A stretch of 64,000 nucleotides of DNA, from the NCBI GenBank assembly GCA_026874595.1, contig CM049312.1, positions 23,739,956 to 23,803,955 of the forward strand. The letters run 5' to 3'. This DNA is from Sipunculus nudus (Eukaryota; Annelida; Sipuncula; Golfingiida; Sipunculidae). This document shows, in pieces, positions 21,201 through 33,024 of the stretch (the first letter of the stretch is position 1; the number at the start of each line of letters is the position of its first letter). The notes under the pieces were generated by a model. It saw only the letters and a list, made by a program, of their open reading frames with translations. It was not told where the DNA came from and ran no database searches. The position numbers were made by a program, and so were the translations under genes.

Positions 21201-24066
21201 AAGGAAAGTCTTGGGCAACTTTTCATGGGATTGAAATTATGCCATGATGACCTATATTTTCCGAGCGCCTGGCCAGAAAAATAGATTTTGAACAACAAGA
21301 CAGTCAGACAGGATAGAAGTTGTAACTGTTAGGTCTAGAACCTTATCACACAAAATCCAAGGAGGTTCTAGCCAAATCTCCTTTTAAACCTGAAAGTAGG
21401 TTATAGTGACCTATATTCTACAAGCAACTGGCCAGAAAGTATGCGTTTGAGCACCTAGACAGTCATGCATTGCTCAACACTTTACTATTGGACATAGAAC
21501 CTTCTTATTTGACATCCAGGGAGGTGCTTGGGAAGTCTTTGAATCCTGATATTAGGTCACTGTGACCTATAGTCTCCAAGATATTAGCAGGAAACCTAAT
21601 TTTGAGCATCCAGAAAGTCTGTCATGTCAAAAATCTTAACTGTTGGCTCTAGAAATGTCCTTCTCAATATAAAGGAAGGACACTGTAACGTCTGCTTTTA
21701 CATCTAAAATGTGGTTAGTGTGACTTTAAGTCTGTGAGATGTGTTAAACAGCATTATTTGTATACCCTATAAAAGTAAGATGGACACAAATCATAGCAGT
21801 TTGACGTAGAAACATCTGTATCCTAACTAGGGGAGTACCTAGTAAAATTTTCTAGCTGCTACCTATTTCTAAGGCCTATGGGAAAAACCATGAATTTGAG
21901 CACTATGGAAGTCATTCTACCCATTTTGTCAAGGTTCCATAACAAATATTTTTCACAAGATGATAACATCAATACTAAATATGTGAATCACCTGTATACA
22001 TGTATGTCAAATTCAGCTGAGTTTCATGACCCATGGGTTTACCAGAATAATGAAATATTTTCAATATGCTTAGTAATAGAAATTTAGGTATTTTGTAGAA
22101 TAAGATTACTTATATGTTTTATATCCGGTGCAAACATTTTGTTCGTCCAACTGTAACTGTGAAACAATCATGAGTAGTTTTTCCAGAAAATCCGGTTTTC
22201 CGGGATAAGATATAAAAATGCAAGTAAAGTTTCAGAAAAATTCATGCAGATATTACTGATAAATATCAGCCGTCTTACTTGGATGTGTAGCAACCTTAAA
22301 CACTCTGAACGGCCGAACTGAGGTACGCAAAATCACATTTATTTCTTTTAAAAAATGTTCCCATGATCTATTTTGTGTAAAGATGATTTTATCAGGACCT
22401 ATAAGCATGTAAAGTTGGACGTGTCATTTCTGGGCTATTACATTTGTTTTGTGGGTTGTGGCAAAACGGATAGATGACGTACTCTTGCTATTTGCAGCTG
22501 AGCATTAAAAGCCGAGTTTGAAATGTTTTTTTATGTGTTTCTCTGCAGGAGCCACAACTTCTTTATTTAAATTGATATTACCTATCATTGGAGGATGTAT
22601 GATCTGAAGATTCTGGATGAGCACCTCGAATATTGTTCGCATGATCTTCATTCTTACAGATTTATATATACGGCTGTTATCGGATTGGTGATGTCCTTTG
22701 ATTGTGAGCAGGTGACGCTCGGAGCATCGACTTTCATCCAAGAGAAAACAGGACAGTTAAAATGTTGGCGATAAATTCGCGTCTTCATTCATGCATAAAC
22801 AGGAAGAGCAGCTCTTTTATTTTTTTTATTGCAGGGAAGGCAAAATCATCACATATAAGAGACGTTTCCTTTTTAGTACAATAATTTATATTCCAAACTT
22901 AAATTCTCATTGTTTTAATTTGTCCGTTTCTATTTAAAACTATGTATCGAAGTCAATTAAAGCAAATTTCTAATTCCAATAAATGCTACAGGAGTTTGAG
23001 AAGTCTTGAAGTGACATGCCTTTGTTATTTATCAGACGTAGTAGCCACTTGCTTCGTGACTGTTGATCTGACTTGTTAGTATATATTGAAAAACTTGAAC
23101 GGATCCTTCGCTTTTTCCAGAATTCTATGTGTTACGTGTAGCATAATTCTTTTATGTAATGTGTTAGGCTTTTCTTTACTAAACTTTCAAATCTAGGCTT
23201 CAAAACATTTGGTGGTGTGATGTGTTTACGTTTGTCACGCCAACAATATTCTTTTCATGCTCTGTAGACTGTAAGTGTCACCTGCTGGTGTTTACTTTTA
23301 TATCTCTCGACAAAATATATCCTCGCGTGCTTGTGTACATAAATGCTATGTTAATGGTGTGATATGCCAATGTTTATTTACAGACAGAACATATCCTCGG
23401 TTTGTTCCGTGGACTGAGGATGTGACGTGGAGGTACCGCTCGCCAATTTTGAAGGCCTTAATATATTTATTCAGGAATATCGCAATCCAAGTTAAGATCA
23501 ACTATAATCATGTCTCACAAGAAATCGTCTTTTCATGAGCTGTTCACAGAAATTTAGATATTCGCCAAATTTCTCGAAACTCGCAAAGCTTTTGTGTCGG
23601 AATATTTGTTGAAATGATATCAAAACACTTGTATGATTTCGTCTTGCTTGAGACAGAAAATGAAGATGACGGTTAGATCTGGTTGTAGAACCCCGATTCT
23701 GATATTGAAGCAAACTACACCAACAGCTGAAAATAGAGTGTGAAATATATGCTTTCCTTCTGCTCTTGCGCTCTCTGTCTAAGAGAAGTACTTGTCTAAG
23801 TACTTTAATAATACATATGTACGTCTCATCTTGAATTATGAGTATTTACCGTTTGTGCATTTGCGTAAATAGGCTGTGTATTGTTATCATAAAATGACAT
23901 TTCATGTAACAGTGCCATCTTTCATTAAATCATTCCGTCAAACAAGGTTCACCTACCTTCTAACACTTCATGAAAAAATTAATTTACCATGTTATATCTT
24001 AGATATTTAAGTAGTTCTCCAGCGGCACTGAAGTCTATGGTAATGAGAGCGAACAATTTTCTGTGA
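18270..24066 (+). pseudogene. SLCO/OATP copy C, pseudogene
   Basis: Traces of most exons in order: N-terminal exon 18285-18830 (SGHAYFKGYVRMLE, then frameshifts); exon 18922-18998 (ILASMIPLGSF, sound donor); signature exon 19534-19724 (SLPSSDRCFPGAWWLEFLVL, then a frameshift and TGA near 19686, GTAATG donor); TM7 exon 19838-20001 (one-base deletion, stop); TM8-9 exon 22549-22751 (TGA after CMI, frameshift, GACAGT in place of the donor); Kazal exon 23384 to about 23490 with its cysteine-rich core deleted; TM11 exon about 24012-24066. No terminal exon was found. It carries several independent disabling changes and is certainly non-functional. Confidence 0.82.
20190..22090 (+). repeat. Degenerate tandem array, unit about 155 bp (copy C intron)
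   Basis: Starts with TAGCTCAGCTGAC and a GTCC/GTCT-rich stretch (20233-20260). About ten diverged units follow. The anchor GACCTAGAAACTTCTAA recurs near 20286, 20559, 20712, 20863, 21020, 21174, 21331, 21487, 21644 and 21801, a spacing of 151-157 bp after the first gap. Other unit words are TCACTGTGACCTATATTCT and GGAGGTCCTGGGCAAATCTC. The apparent ORF at 21878-22087 is part of this array and is not a gene. Confidence 0.8.
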
Positions 24067-26188
24067 TTTCTTTCGTCTACGGCATACTCTTATAACTGTT
24101 ATAGCTGATATAACATCTAATCTACAGGTTGGGCACGCTCACGTAGAAGCGATGACAGAATATTGTATAGAAGGTCTTCCTTTTGTTGTTTATGAGAATT
24201 GTTTGCACTTGATGGCGCAGGGGTGTAAACTGGCATTTCTTAAACTTCAACCTCCAGCAATCACTTTCATTTATCAATAATATACGATACGGCAGTTCAC
24301 CGCTGCTTCTTCCTGGTTCCATAGACATGTAACCTTCCTTTCAATCATTGAGACTGTTGTTGAGCACTGAGACTCTTGATGAGCACTCATGACTTGGTGA
24401 AAGGAGTTGACACATGAAAGGAGCTTCAGCTAGTAGTCCTGCACCACGACAGAGACGGGCTTCGAACTCGTTATATAACTGTAGCACATGTCGGGAATGT
24501 CAACTTCTGACCTATTGAATGCCAGCGGTAGGAACGATTGGGTTATTAAATAAAGGAACAGCTTCATGCCCTGACATTAAGAGGGCAAAGGCATACCTTC
24601 ATGACCTAACTGTTGAATGTAAACCTTCACAAGCCTCTATTAAAGTAGAAGGAACACTGGCAATCACTTTTTGAATCAGATCACACAGACAGCTTATGAT
24701 TTCTGCAATAACTCATGTATATATTATTTATAGTAGGAGGGTAGCCATACCTCGTCATGGGGAGGGTTAATCGAGCTATGTGAAATATACAATATTCATA
24801 CATAAAGACACATATTCATGTCGTTATCAACATTAACTTACTGTGTTTTTAAATGCATTAGCTGACAATATTTAACCTCACATGCGATTTCTTTTACCTC
24901 ATATATTTGGAGAAAAAGAAGAAAATTGTTAAGTTTAAGGTACGTTATCCTATGCTAACTTCAGCTTAACTTTTGAGCTTCATATGAAAATTTATTGTGA
25001 CCTTGAATTTCTCAGAGGTCTCATTTGACCAAAGCTGATTGTACTCTTGGATCGTTGTCCTCGAACTGGTCTTGACGTGCTCTCACTTTAGGCGTCAACA
25101 CATACTAAACATCTTAAATATATTTATTGGCGACTTTCTCATTTTTCTCACTTTTCTCACATTTTAAAAGTACGAACTAGACTAAGTGCAAAAGGATTCT
25201 GAAGAACCTTGCAATGATTTGATCCGTGTTGAAATTTAATAATAGTCCAGAACGCTTTCAATATTAGACTTAAATGATGATCAAAAGCATATATAATTTC
25301 CTCGCGTAATACTAGTATACGTCACTCCAATAAATGCTTTCGGAGATTGACCACGAACTCTCTGGATACAAAGGAAAACTTTCTAGGTCTAACTATTATG
25401 ACATCATAACCTTCTAACTGACGACCAGATGACATGAGGACCACATGGATGAACAGTCAGCCCTGTTGTTTTTTTTTTGGAAATACATTATAACGTGATA
25501 TATGTATACGGTAAGAGTTAAAATAAGTCAATGTAAATACCATTCTCTAAATAGTATTGTGGTGTTTCCAACAACACTCGCAAATAATATTCCGTAGTAG
25601 CTCAACCTTACTGCACGTTTGTAGATGTTCGGATTTATAACAAGCATCTTTCCAAGGGGTTATGTGATCAACAGTCAAGTTGTGTGAGGAAATGACAGCG
25701 GCACCAACACTTTTAAAACTTTAATTTGCAGATTAATATATTTTTTGTCTCATTCCGCATTCCTTTTAAGATTACTCTGTCAAGCCTTATCGTTGGAACA
25801 GGATAGATCGCTCACCGATCAAAGGAGGCCCGCATATAATATTTGATTTCCCATTTTTTCACATAACTTCATATATAGGTGAGCATTTGATGGATTATTA
25901 CGAATTAATTATATATGCTTACTCCAGGTGGGAATTAATGCAATTAACCATCTTCATATTTATAATATCACACGGGCAATATAATTATTTCCTTTAGCAA
26001 AATAGGAAAAGCCATCATATATCCCAAGCGACTTACCATGCCAGACATGCATCAGATATCAGCGAAACACCATCCAGTGGTAAGCTCTGTTCCTTTACTA
26101 TTTTGTTCTGGCAAGATTTTTATCTCCTTATCACCTTGAATTCATTTGACATTTTGAAACCCATGTTTTATATAACCGTAAAAACTGA
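24067..26188 (+). other. Intergenic region upstream of copy D
   Basis: No gene is recognised. From about 25130 to 26188 it aligns with the upstream flank of copy F (40035 and 41230-43600), for example the segments around CCAGAACGCTTT, GATTGACCACGAACT and TCACACGGGCAA. It was therefore duplicated together with the N-terminal exon. Confidence 0.5.
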
Positions 26189-26244
26189 ATGTTCTCGCAT
26201 GGGTTAATATTAATGATGATTATATCACTGTGTTTTCTGTTCAG

Positions 26245-26866
26245 TTTTCTTACAATGCAAACACAGACTATGCAAGCTTCTTATAAAGCTGGTGAAACAA
26301 AAGAAGAGTCATCGACAGAATGTGTGTCTCCAGACGAAACTAATAGTAATGAAATTGGAAAAAGATTGAAAGGAATAAAATTGTTCACTTTTAACATATG
26401 TGTCCTTCTGTTTCTGATGATCGCCGGACACACATACTTTAAAGGTACTGTCCGCATGTTGGAGAAGCAATATGGACTATCCAGCACAGATACGGGATTT
26501 CTTGTTGGCGCGGACAGCATAACCAGGGTGCCTTTGTTACTGATTTATGGCCTTAGGTGACAAATACAACAAAGCAAAAATTATTGGATTTTCCTCCGTG
26601 ATCTTGTCGGTGAGCTGTGTGACACATACCCTTCCTTATTTCATTTACAACTACCGTCCTCACGGTTCAGTAAACCTCCACGGAATGAATTACAGCACTC
26701 ACAATGGGTCGGTATTTTTCAGCAAAAGCAAAGATGTGATATGTGGGATGAAGTCAACAAACGGTACCTGTGGACTGAAGTCTCCTATATCTGACGTCAC
26801 CTATGGGGCTAATGTTTCCTTGGTAATATCCAGGATCCTTTACGGTCTCGGGGAATAACCTTTCGT
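26245..26866 (+). pseudogene. SLCO/OATP copy D, N-terminal exon (TM1-TM2 and loop)
   Basis: Acceptor TTCTGTTCAG, then the likely initiator ATG at 26255 (MQTQTMQASYKAGETKEE). A polar N-terminus is followed by TM1 (LFTFNICVLLFLMIAGHTYF), the OATP-typical VRMLEKQYGLSSTDTGF and TM2. A 2-nt deletion near 26547-26553 breaks the frame; it resumes as LGDKYNKAKIIGFSSVIL, then NYRPHGSVN and a Cys-containing loop to SRILYGLGE. A TAA (26856-26858) stands where copy B has TCA, followed by the expected PFVPLGYAYLYDSL. This is the best-preserved N-terminal exon in the window but is doubly disabled. Confidence 0.85.
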
Positions 26867-27157
26867 CCCTCTTGGATACGCTTACCTCTATGACAGTCTC
26901 GAAAAGACTCAAGCATCAACATACATAGGATTGTACATCAACACATCCAATAGAAAAAAGGGACTGTTATATGTTATCAGACTGTTTTGTAAGGTCATAT
27001 CATCTAAATTATACTTGAGGACTAAGGTACCGCAGAATATATCAGTTATCGTTATCGATAATTGGCTATAGCAGTGTACACCAGTGTAGCTTTTGTATAA
27101 AGCCGGATATATATATATATAAAATTGGAATGAGCATATCGTATTTTATTCTTACAG

Positions 27158-27243
27158 GGATCGTTGCTTCGATGCGGCCTTTAGGATCTGTTGCTGGACA
27201 CATTTCTCTGGTGTCACATCTTCAGTCCCCATCGATTTAAAAG
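27158..27243 (+). pseudogene. Copy D exon 2
   Basis: Follows CTTACAG. Starts GIVASMRPLGSVAGHIS, then one base is missing relative to copies B and C (CTCTGG for CTTCTGG), shifting the frame. It ends AAAG with a GTTAGG donor. Confidence 0.7.
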
Positions 27244-27763
27244 GTTAGGTTAGTTATACTACTAACCCTTTTTTAAAATCATTTTAGAGCAAGAAGTAAT
27301 GATAAACATAAATTCAATGGGTGACAAACAAATTCATATAATGTTACCTTTATTCATATTTACTGTGAATTATTTAGAGTGTAAGTTCCACAGGCAAATG
27401 AGAACCGAGCCGAAGAAAAGCACCTAATAATAGCTGTATTATATTTTTTCAACGTTTTACCATTTTTTAAATTGTTTTCTTATTTTCATATCATTCCTTT
27501 ATCTGACCAACCAATGTTTCCTTTAAGATATTATGATATAATTTATTCCTTTTTCTATGCAAAGGTCATTATTGTTTCCTATCACCATTTGTCTAAATTT
27601 TCATTTTTTTTAAATATGCTTGCAGATGTTTTTTTTATGGTTTCATATATTGACTGTCAACATCCTACATTGGATTTCAAATGATATTATTATTGGAATA
27701 TTCTTACGATTAAACATAACTCTCATACCCATGTTTCACAGGTGATGTATATGATATTTACAG

Positions 27764-27944
27764 ATTATTCCCTGCCACCCTCAGACCCACGCCTGGTGGT
27801 TGGGGTTCTTTATACTGGCGGCAGGAATACTAGTGTTTGGCCTGCCGATGTTTTCGTTTCCGTCCTCATTTGCTGATAATGAAGTACCCCAAAGAGTAAA
27901 GCCGAAAAGAGCATAAGGATACAAGATTGCTTGCCGTCCAAAAG
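27764..27944 (+). pseudogene. Copy D signature exon
   Basis: Starts DYSLPPSDPR after TTTACAG. An 11-nt deletion relative to copy A (TTTATCGGGGC absent after CCACGC) removes the FIGA part of the OATP signature and breaks the frame. A TAA also appears in the homologous frame near 27913. The donor is GCAATG as in copy A. Confidence 0.85.
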
Positions 27945-28385
27945 GCAATGTATTAGTCTTTTGAGTTTACTGGTTTCAGTCTTTAATTATGTTTTAAGCG
28001 CCTTACATTTCTAATTTCCTTTATACATACACCTCAAAACGGTTTTTCATATAATTGGTTACGTAAAAAAAGTAAATTTATCATCAAAGAAAGGGATATA
28101 AGTATTAGTTTGCTAAAATAAGAAAAAAATAAATATGTGCACAATGGCCAGACATACCCCTTTTCTGAGGTATCATGATGCACAAATACTTGCTCATTTG
28201 AAGGCTTCCAACATTAATTTATTACTAATTTGACTGTGTCTACATGTCTTTTGTCAACGATGACATTATGGAATTCCTCACATTTTGTGATATTGTTAAG
28301 ACAACAAGGCCATACATAAAAACACAGAAGATTATAGTTTGTCAAGTCCATCTTGTAACTATAACTATGCCTATTTCCTTTACAG

Positions 28386-28537
28386 AAGTAGCTAATAGTT
28401 TACGGACCCTGGTGGCCAGGCCAGTTTACCTAATATTTGTGACCGTCCACCTTTTGGTCAGTCATTATTTTCGAACTTAAATCGCTACATTGAGGTTCAC
28501 TTCCGAGTACCAGTGTATAAGGCAAATATGATCAAAG
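28386..28537 (+). pseudogene. Copy D TM7 exon
   Basis: Identical layout to copy A (EVANSLRTLVARPVYLIF), but a 13-nt deletion after GTGACCG shifts the frame and leads to a stop at 28478-28480. GTAATA donor retained. Confidence 0.85.
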
Positions 28538-28539
28538 GT

Positions 28540-28628
28540 AATATATATATAAAATAACACATATATATATACATATATATGTTTATATATATATATATAT
28601 AAACATATATATATATATATATATATTT
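28540..28628 (+). repeat. TA-rich palindromic microsatellite
   Basis: TA runs interrupted by two mirrored GTTTATATA / TATATAAAC blocks around 28580-28605, giving a perfect hairpin-forming palindrome in the copy D intron. Copy A has a much shorter TA/CA tract at the same place. Confidence 0.8.
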
Positions 28629-28977
28629 CTAGTTCTTACAAATTAAAAAAAATAATGGTTTTTAATTAGTGATGCGACAATGATATGTCATGGGAATGAC
28701 TGAATGATCTTTCAAGAAATCTTCTATCCATATAGATATCAACATTAACGGTATTCAGCAAGAAAATGTAATTATACAGATATAATATTCACCCATTGTT
28801 TTAGGGTCTTAAATTCAGCAGGTAGATATAATTCAAACAAGGAAAATTAAGTGCAATTTTTCTGAATAAAAGTGAACTCTAAGCCGCGACAGTCAGACAT
28901 CGAGGATAAATTGTGCCCTTATCTAATGCCAATTTAGGCCAAATAGGACACACAGTTTTTTAGCTCAGTTGACTTTT

Positions 28978-29325
28978 GAAGGCCTGTTTCCATGTGCGCG
29001 TTTTTGTGTACGTGCGTATATGCGCGAAAAAATAGGTGTGTTTCCATGTGCGCGTATATACGTATATATGCGTGAACTGGCAGACGTATATATTTGTACA
29101 GTGGATCAAGCAGGCCTTCCGCAAAAAGATGGTGTAATGACGTCATTTTACCCTGAATCCCTGAGTTGACGCAGACCCCATGCGTGGCAATTTTCACGCA
29201 TATACCCACATACGCATATATGCTGACAGACACATGGAAACACACCAGTTACCTAATCATATGAGCGATTTTTCACGCATATGGGCATATACGCATATAC
29301 GCGCACATGGAAACGCTGCCTTAGT
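28978..29325 (+). mobile_element. MITE-like element with nested terminal inverted repeats
   Basis: The outer ends are AAGGCCTGTTTCCATGTGCG (from 28978) and the reverse complement of AAGGCAGCGTTTCCATGTGC (ending about 29325). Inner inverted copies of GTGTGTTTCCATGTG (29035) and CACATGGAAACACAC (29230) are followed by CGTATATGCGTG/CACGCATATACG motifs on both sides. It is about 350 bp with no coding capacity and is absent from copy A. ORFs predicted in it on both strands are by-products of the inverted repeats. A target-site duplication could not be fixed. Confidence 0.65.
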
Positions 29326-29339
29326 CATCAGAACTATAG

Positions 29340-30620
29340 CAATAGTCCGTCCCGCCGCCTGTCCGTTACCAGTAAACAAATCTTAATCGTTAGACCTAAA
29401 CACATAACTTTACATCCATGGAGGTCCTGGAAATATCTCCTTGAGCACGTGAATATAAGAAGGGCACAAATTGTAACAGTTTGGTCTAGAATCTTCTTAA
29501 AGATTCTTAAAATATTATTTTGAGCAGGTAAAGAGTCAGTCTAACAAACTTTTTAACTAATAGACCTAGAATCTTCTATCATGATATAAATGGAGGTCCT
29601 GGGCAAATGTTCTTTTAAACATGAAATTCGGTCACTGTGACATACATTCTGCGAGCTATAGGAAAACTACATACTTTCAAGCGTCAGAGGAGACAAACAG
29701 TATACATTAAGCTTGGAATCTTTTAACACAAGAGCAAGAGAGGTTCAGGGCGAATCTCCACTGATAACTAAAATTAGGTCAATGTGACCCATATTCTGTG
29801 AACTATAGGTAAAACATTATTATAGTACTGTGAAATTCAGATTGACACAAAATATAACGGTTGGACCCAAAACCAACTTAAATTTGACAGAGGTCTTGAG
29901 CAAACCTGCTTCAGCACCTGCGATTAGTTCATAATGGCTTATATTCAGTTAGCTGCAAGCCCTTAACCTAAACTTGAGCACCAAAAGTCAGACATGGCCT
30001 TAAATCTTAACTGTTAGACCCAGAAACGTCTTACTATATGTAAATAGAGGTCATTGAAACGTCTCCTGGGATAAGTGAAAATAGATCACTGCATGTCACC
30101 TACTAATATGTTCCTCAAGATAAGTGAAAGAACATGATTTGAGCAACTTATATGACATATTTGCACAATTTGTTACAGTACTTTACTATGGAAACTTCTA
30201 ATTTAAGATCCAGGTAGGTCCCTGCAACATTCCTTGGAAACCTGAAATAAGGTCTTTCTGGCCTTATTCTGTAAGTTTTGTTAAAGAACATGATTTTAGT
30301 ACCCTTTAAGTCGGACGGCACAAATCGTAGCAGATGGACCTAGAAACATCTATTTGGATTAAGATCAAGGATGGAGGGGGGTATAGAATCTTCTGGGAAT
30401 TCCCTGAGTAAGGTCACTGTGACCTATATTCTGTATGCATGTAGCAACCTATAAGATCAATAGATACGAATCTTTGCAGTTGGCCTTCAAAGTAAGCATC
30501 TAGGGAGTTTTTTTAGAAATCTTCTTTTAAACCCTTAATAAGGTTGTTTATCCTTTTTTCTAAGATCTATGGACAAAAGGCATGATTCTGATGACTCTTT
30601 TCTATCGGTTTTCTTAGCAG
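29340..30620 (+). repeat. Degenerate tandem array, unit about 155 bp (copy D intron)
   Basis: Same family as 20190-22090. The anchor GACCTAGAA-CTTCT recurs near 29391, 29564, 29711, 29865, 30017, 30184 and 30338, with TCACTGTGACCTATATTCTG words between (for example 30413). It lies in the same intron as the array in copy C and is lacking in copy A. Confidence 0.75.
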
Positions 30621-31667
30621 ACCATAATATTAATAATTAGAACATATTTGCTTATAAGTCGAATTCGGCCGAACCTCATCGCCCAGGCGCCACTTGTTAA
30701 ATGATGTACGTACTAGATTTGATTATTTTAATTTGAAATAGTAAATAATCTTAAATCATTCTTTTGTAAAACAACTTAAAGAGGGCACTGATTTTTTTTA
30801 ATTTTACAACACAAATGGAGACACATATCAAGTGTATGCAAGCTTAAATCTCATCTGTCATTAATAAGTTATGTATGTAGGATGAAAATAGTGGCTTAAC
30901 AACCTTCAACATTTCTAAAAGCAAGAAATGTCATGGTATTCAAAATTACTTTCAGTTTTCTAAAGTCGCCTTCATAACCTGATATCTCGTTAAAAATAAC
31001 AAGGACATCTTAGCACGACCTGTAGCGAGGTCAGTTTACTTTTCTAGATTGACAATTCCATATTGGACCCGCCACGTCAGCTGAACTCATATGAATATTG
31101 TTAGAAATAATTAGGTACATAATTCTTTAAAATACTTGTCTTAACTGCAGCTCATTTTGAATCAACATAAGACGGTGAGAGGAACGGTATTTTATTACCC
31201 CTAGCCTGATTGGAGCCTGGAATATAGTGATCAGATCCATCCGTTTGTCTCCCCATTCTTCCTTCCGTTCATCTGTCTAGCATTCACTCGTAAACAATTT
31301 CTATGCGCAGTAATATCTTAGAACATTTTACTTGAATCAATTTATAATGTCAGGTGTGTCGTAAAGGTCTTCAGGGTTGATCAGGTTTTAGTTATACTTT
31401 CATGAGTTTTTGATTGTTTAAATGAAATCATTTATACTATATTCTACATTTCATATGCGCAGCGAGATCTCAATACTTGCTTCTCATATTCGCTTCTAAT
31501 GAACATAAGTACATATTTCTCACATTCTCATTTGGCTGATGATTTGGTCAAATTGAGATTTTCAACTTTTTGAAAATAATATAATATTATAATATGCCCA
31601 GCAAATATTTTACGTATCGGTTTAAAAGAGTTTCCAACTGTTATTTGTTGAATTTGTCTCTCTGCAG

Positions 31668-31869
31668 GAGCATCGACTTCTTTATTTATACTGATTGGAC
31701 CTATCATGGGAGGATGCTTTTTTACAAGGCTTCGAATGAGTACATCACGTATCATTTGCCTGATCTTCACCCTTGCTCTAATTCATACGGCTGTGATCGG
31801 TGTGATGATGTCTTTAAAATGCGAGCAGGTGGCTCTCGGAGGATCTACATACATCCGTGGTGATAACAG
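31668..31869 (+). pseudogene. Copy D TM8-TM9 exon (open)
   Basis: 202 nt, the same length and phases as copy A and without any stop (STSLFILIGPIMGGCFFTRL, then SLKCEQVALGGSTYIRGDN). The exon ends AACAG and is followed by GCCAGT, the same GC donor as copy A. The exon itself is intact but belongs to a disabled gene. Confidence 0.85.
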
Positions 31870-32264
31870 GCCAGTATTTTTCGATGAACTGAAGGATTTA
31901 TTCAAGGGATGGAATGGGGGATGGGATAATATCTGTAGTCACGACTAGAAGAAGGGTAAAGTTTCTATAAACAGTATTTGGATCAGTATTGAATCTATTT
32001 TTAATCAATCAATTCAAGTGTCTTTTTCATTATGAATTATGTTCTTATATTTTTATTTGTAAACAAACTGCCTGTCCATTTGTTTATATCAACAATAAAT
32101 TTATTATATTATGAGGTATTTTTTATATAAGGTTTTGTATACACAATTTAAAATGTCTGTATAATTACATAAATCAAGCATGTATTAATATGAATACATG
32201 TATCAGAGGAAAATGATCTAACGTCGGTAATTTTATCCAAGGAGAGGGGTGGGGGGGGGGGGGT

Positions 32265-32420
32265 TGTACGCTTGCTGTCAGAATGCCTGGCAAGCATTGT
32301 ATCTATATAGAGGAAAGTCCAACTTCGATTGGCGGAGCACATTATCCGCATGGATGACCACCGCAAGCCGAGACAGTTGACTTAAAGAGAATTACGAGTG
32401 GAATTAGACAATGTTATAAT
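32265..32420 (+). mobile_element. Old LINE reverse-transcriptase C-terminal remnant, copy D
   Basis: Reads RKVQLRLAEHIIRMDDHRKP, slightly closer to the LINE consensus (QLRW-GH-RM-D-R-P) than the homologous remnant in copy A, then RELRVELD. It lies upstream of the Kazal exon, after the poly-G tract at 32251-32263. Confidence 0.6.
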
Positions 32421-32737
32421 ATCTAGGATCCTTGCATTTTATAACCTCAATAGCCTGTGATATGTGCAAGAAAACGAAGCATTTTCGGTCCTTCAATAAT
32501 CTGGAAACTTTGTCGGAGACCGGATATAACCATGTTTGTCATTATTTTATGCAGACATAACGCATTCTATCATGCCAATGTAAGCCTGGTATACCTATAA
32601 TCACAGACCAGCGGTAAAACCTTTTTTTAAGGATTTTGGGCTTGAAATACAAGCTGTTATAACCATGCGACACATATAACTCATATCTTTTGTTTGCTCC
32701 TTCATTATTGATATAAAATGATGTTATTTGGTTACAG

Positions 32738-33024
32738 ACTGAACGTATTCTCCGCTTGTTCAATGGAATGCGAATGTGACCCGTCAGCGTTTCAACCTGT
32801 GTGCGGTGCTGATGGCCAGAATTATTTTACCCCATGCCATGCCGGCTGTGATAGTCACGTGGGTAGGAACCTGACAGGTTGCGCTTGCATCCCTTGAGGT
32901 ACCGCCCGCCGAGGTTTCTGTCAATCTCAATCTCAAATTATCTTTTTCCTTATGGCGTGATCTTAGCGTTAATTTCCATGTTGAGGGCTTTTATTCATGT
33001 GGGCAGTAATATCGCAGTGCTAAG
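32738..33024 (+). pseudogene. Copy D Kazal/TM10 exon
   Basis: Begins LNVFSACSMECECDPSAFQ and keeps PVCGADGQNYFTPCHAGC. TGA replaces the GGA of the CIPGG motif near 32896, and a CAATCTCAATCTCAAATT rearrangement shifts the frame before TM10. Acceptor TTACAG and donor GTAAGA are intact. Confidence 0.87.

Noticed and set aside
21878-22087. 69-codon plus-strand ORF
   Set aside because: Lies at the end of the 155-bp degenerate array; no domain and no supporting splice sites.
28934-29523. Several overlapping ORFs on both strands rich in Tyr, Ile, His and Arg
   Set aside because: They arise from the alternating purine/pyrimidine inverted repeats of the MITE-like element.
31706-31948. Read-through ORF extending past the copy D TM8-9 exon
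   Set aside because: The tail after 31869 is intron; the exon ends at the junction shared with copies A and F.
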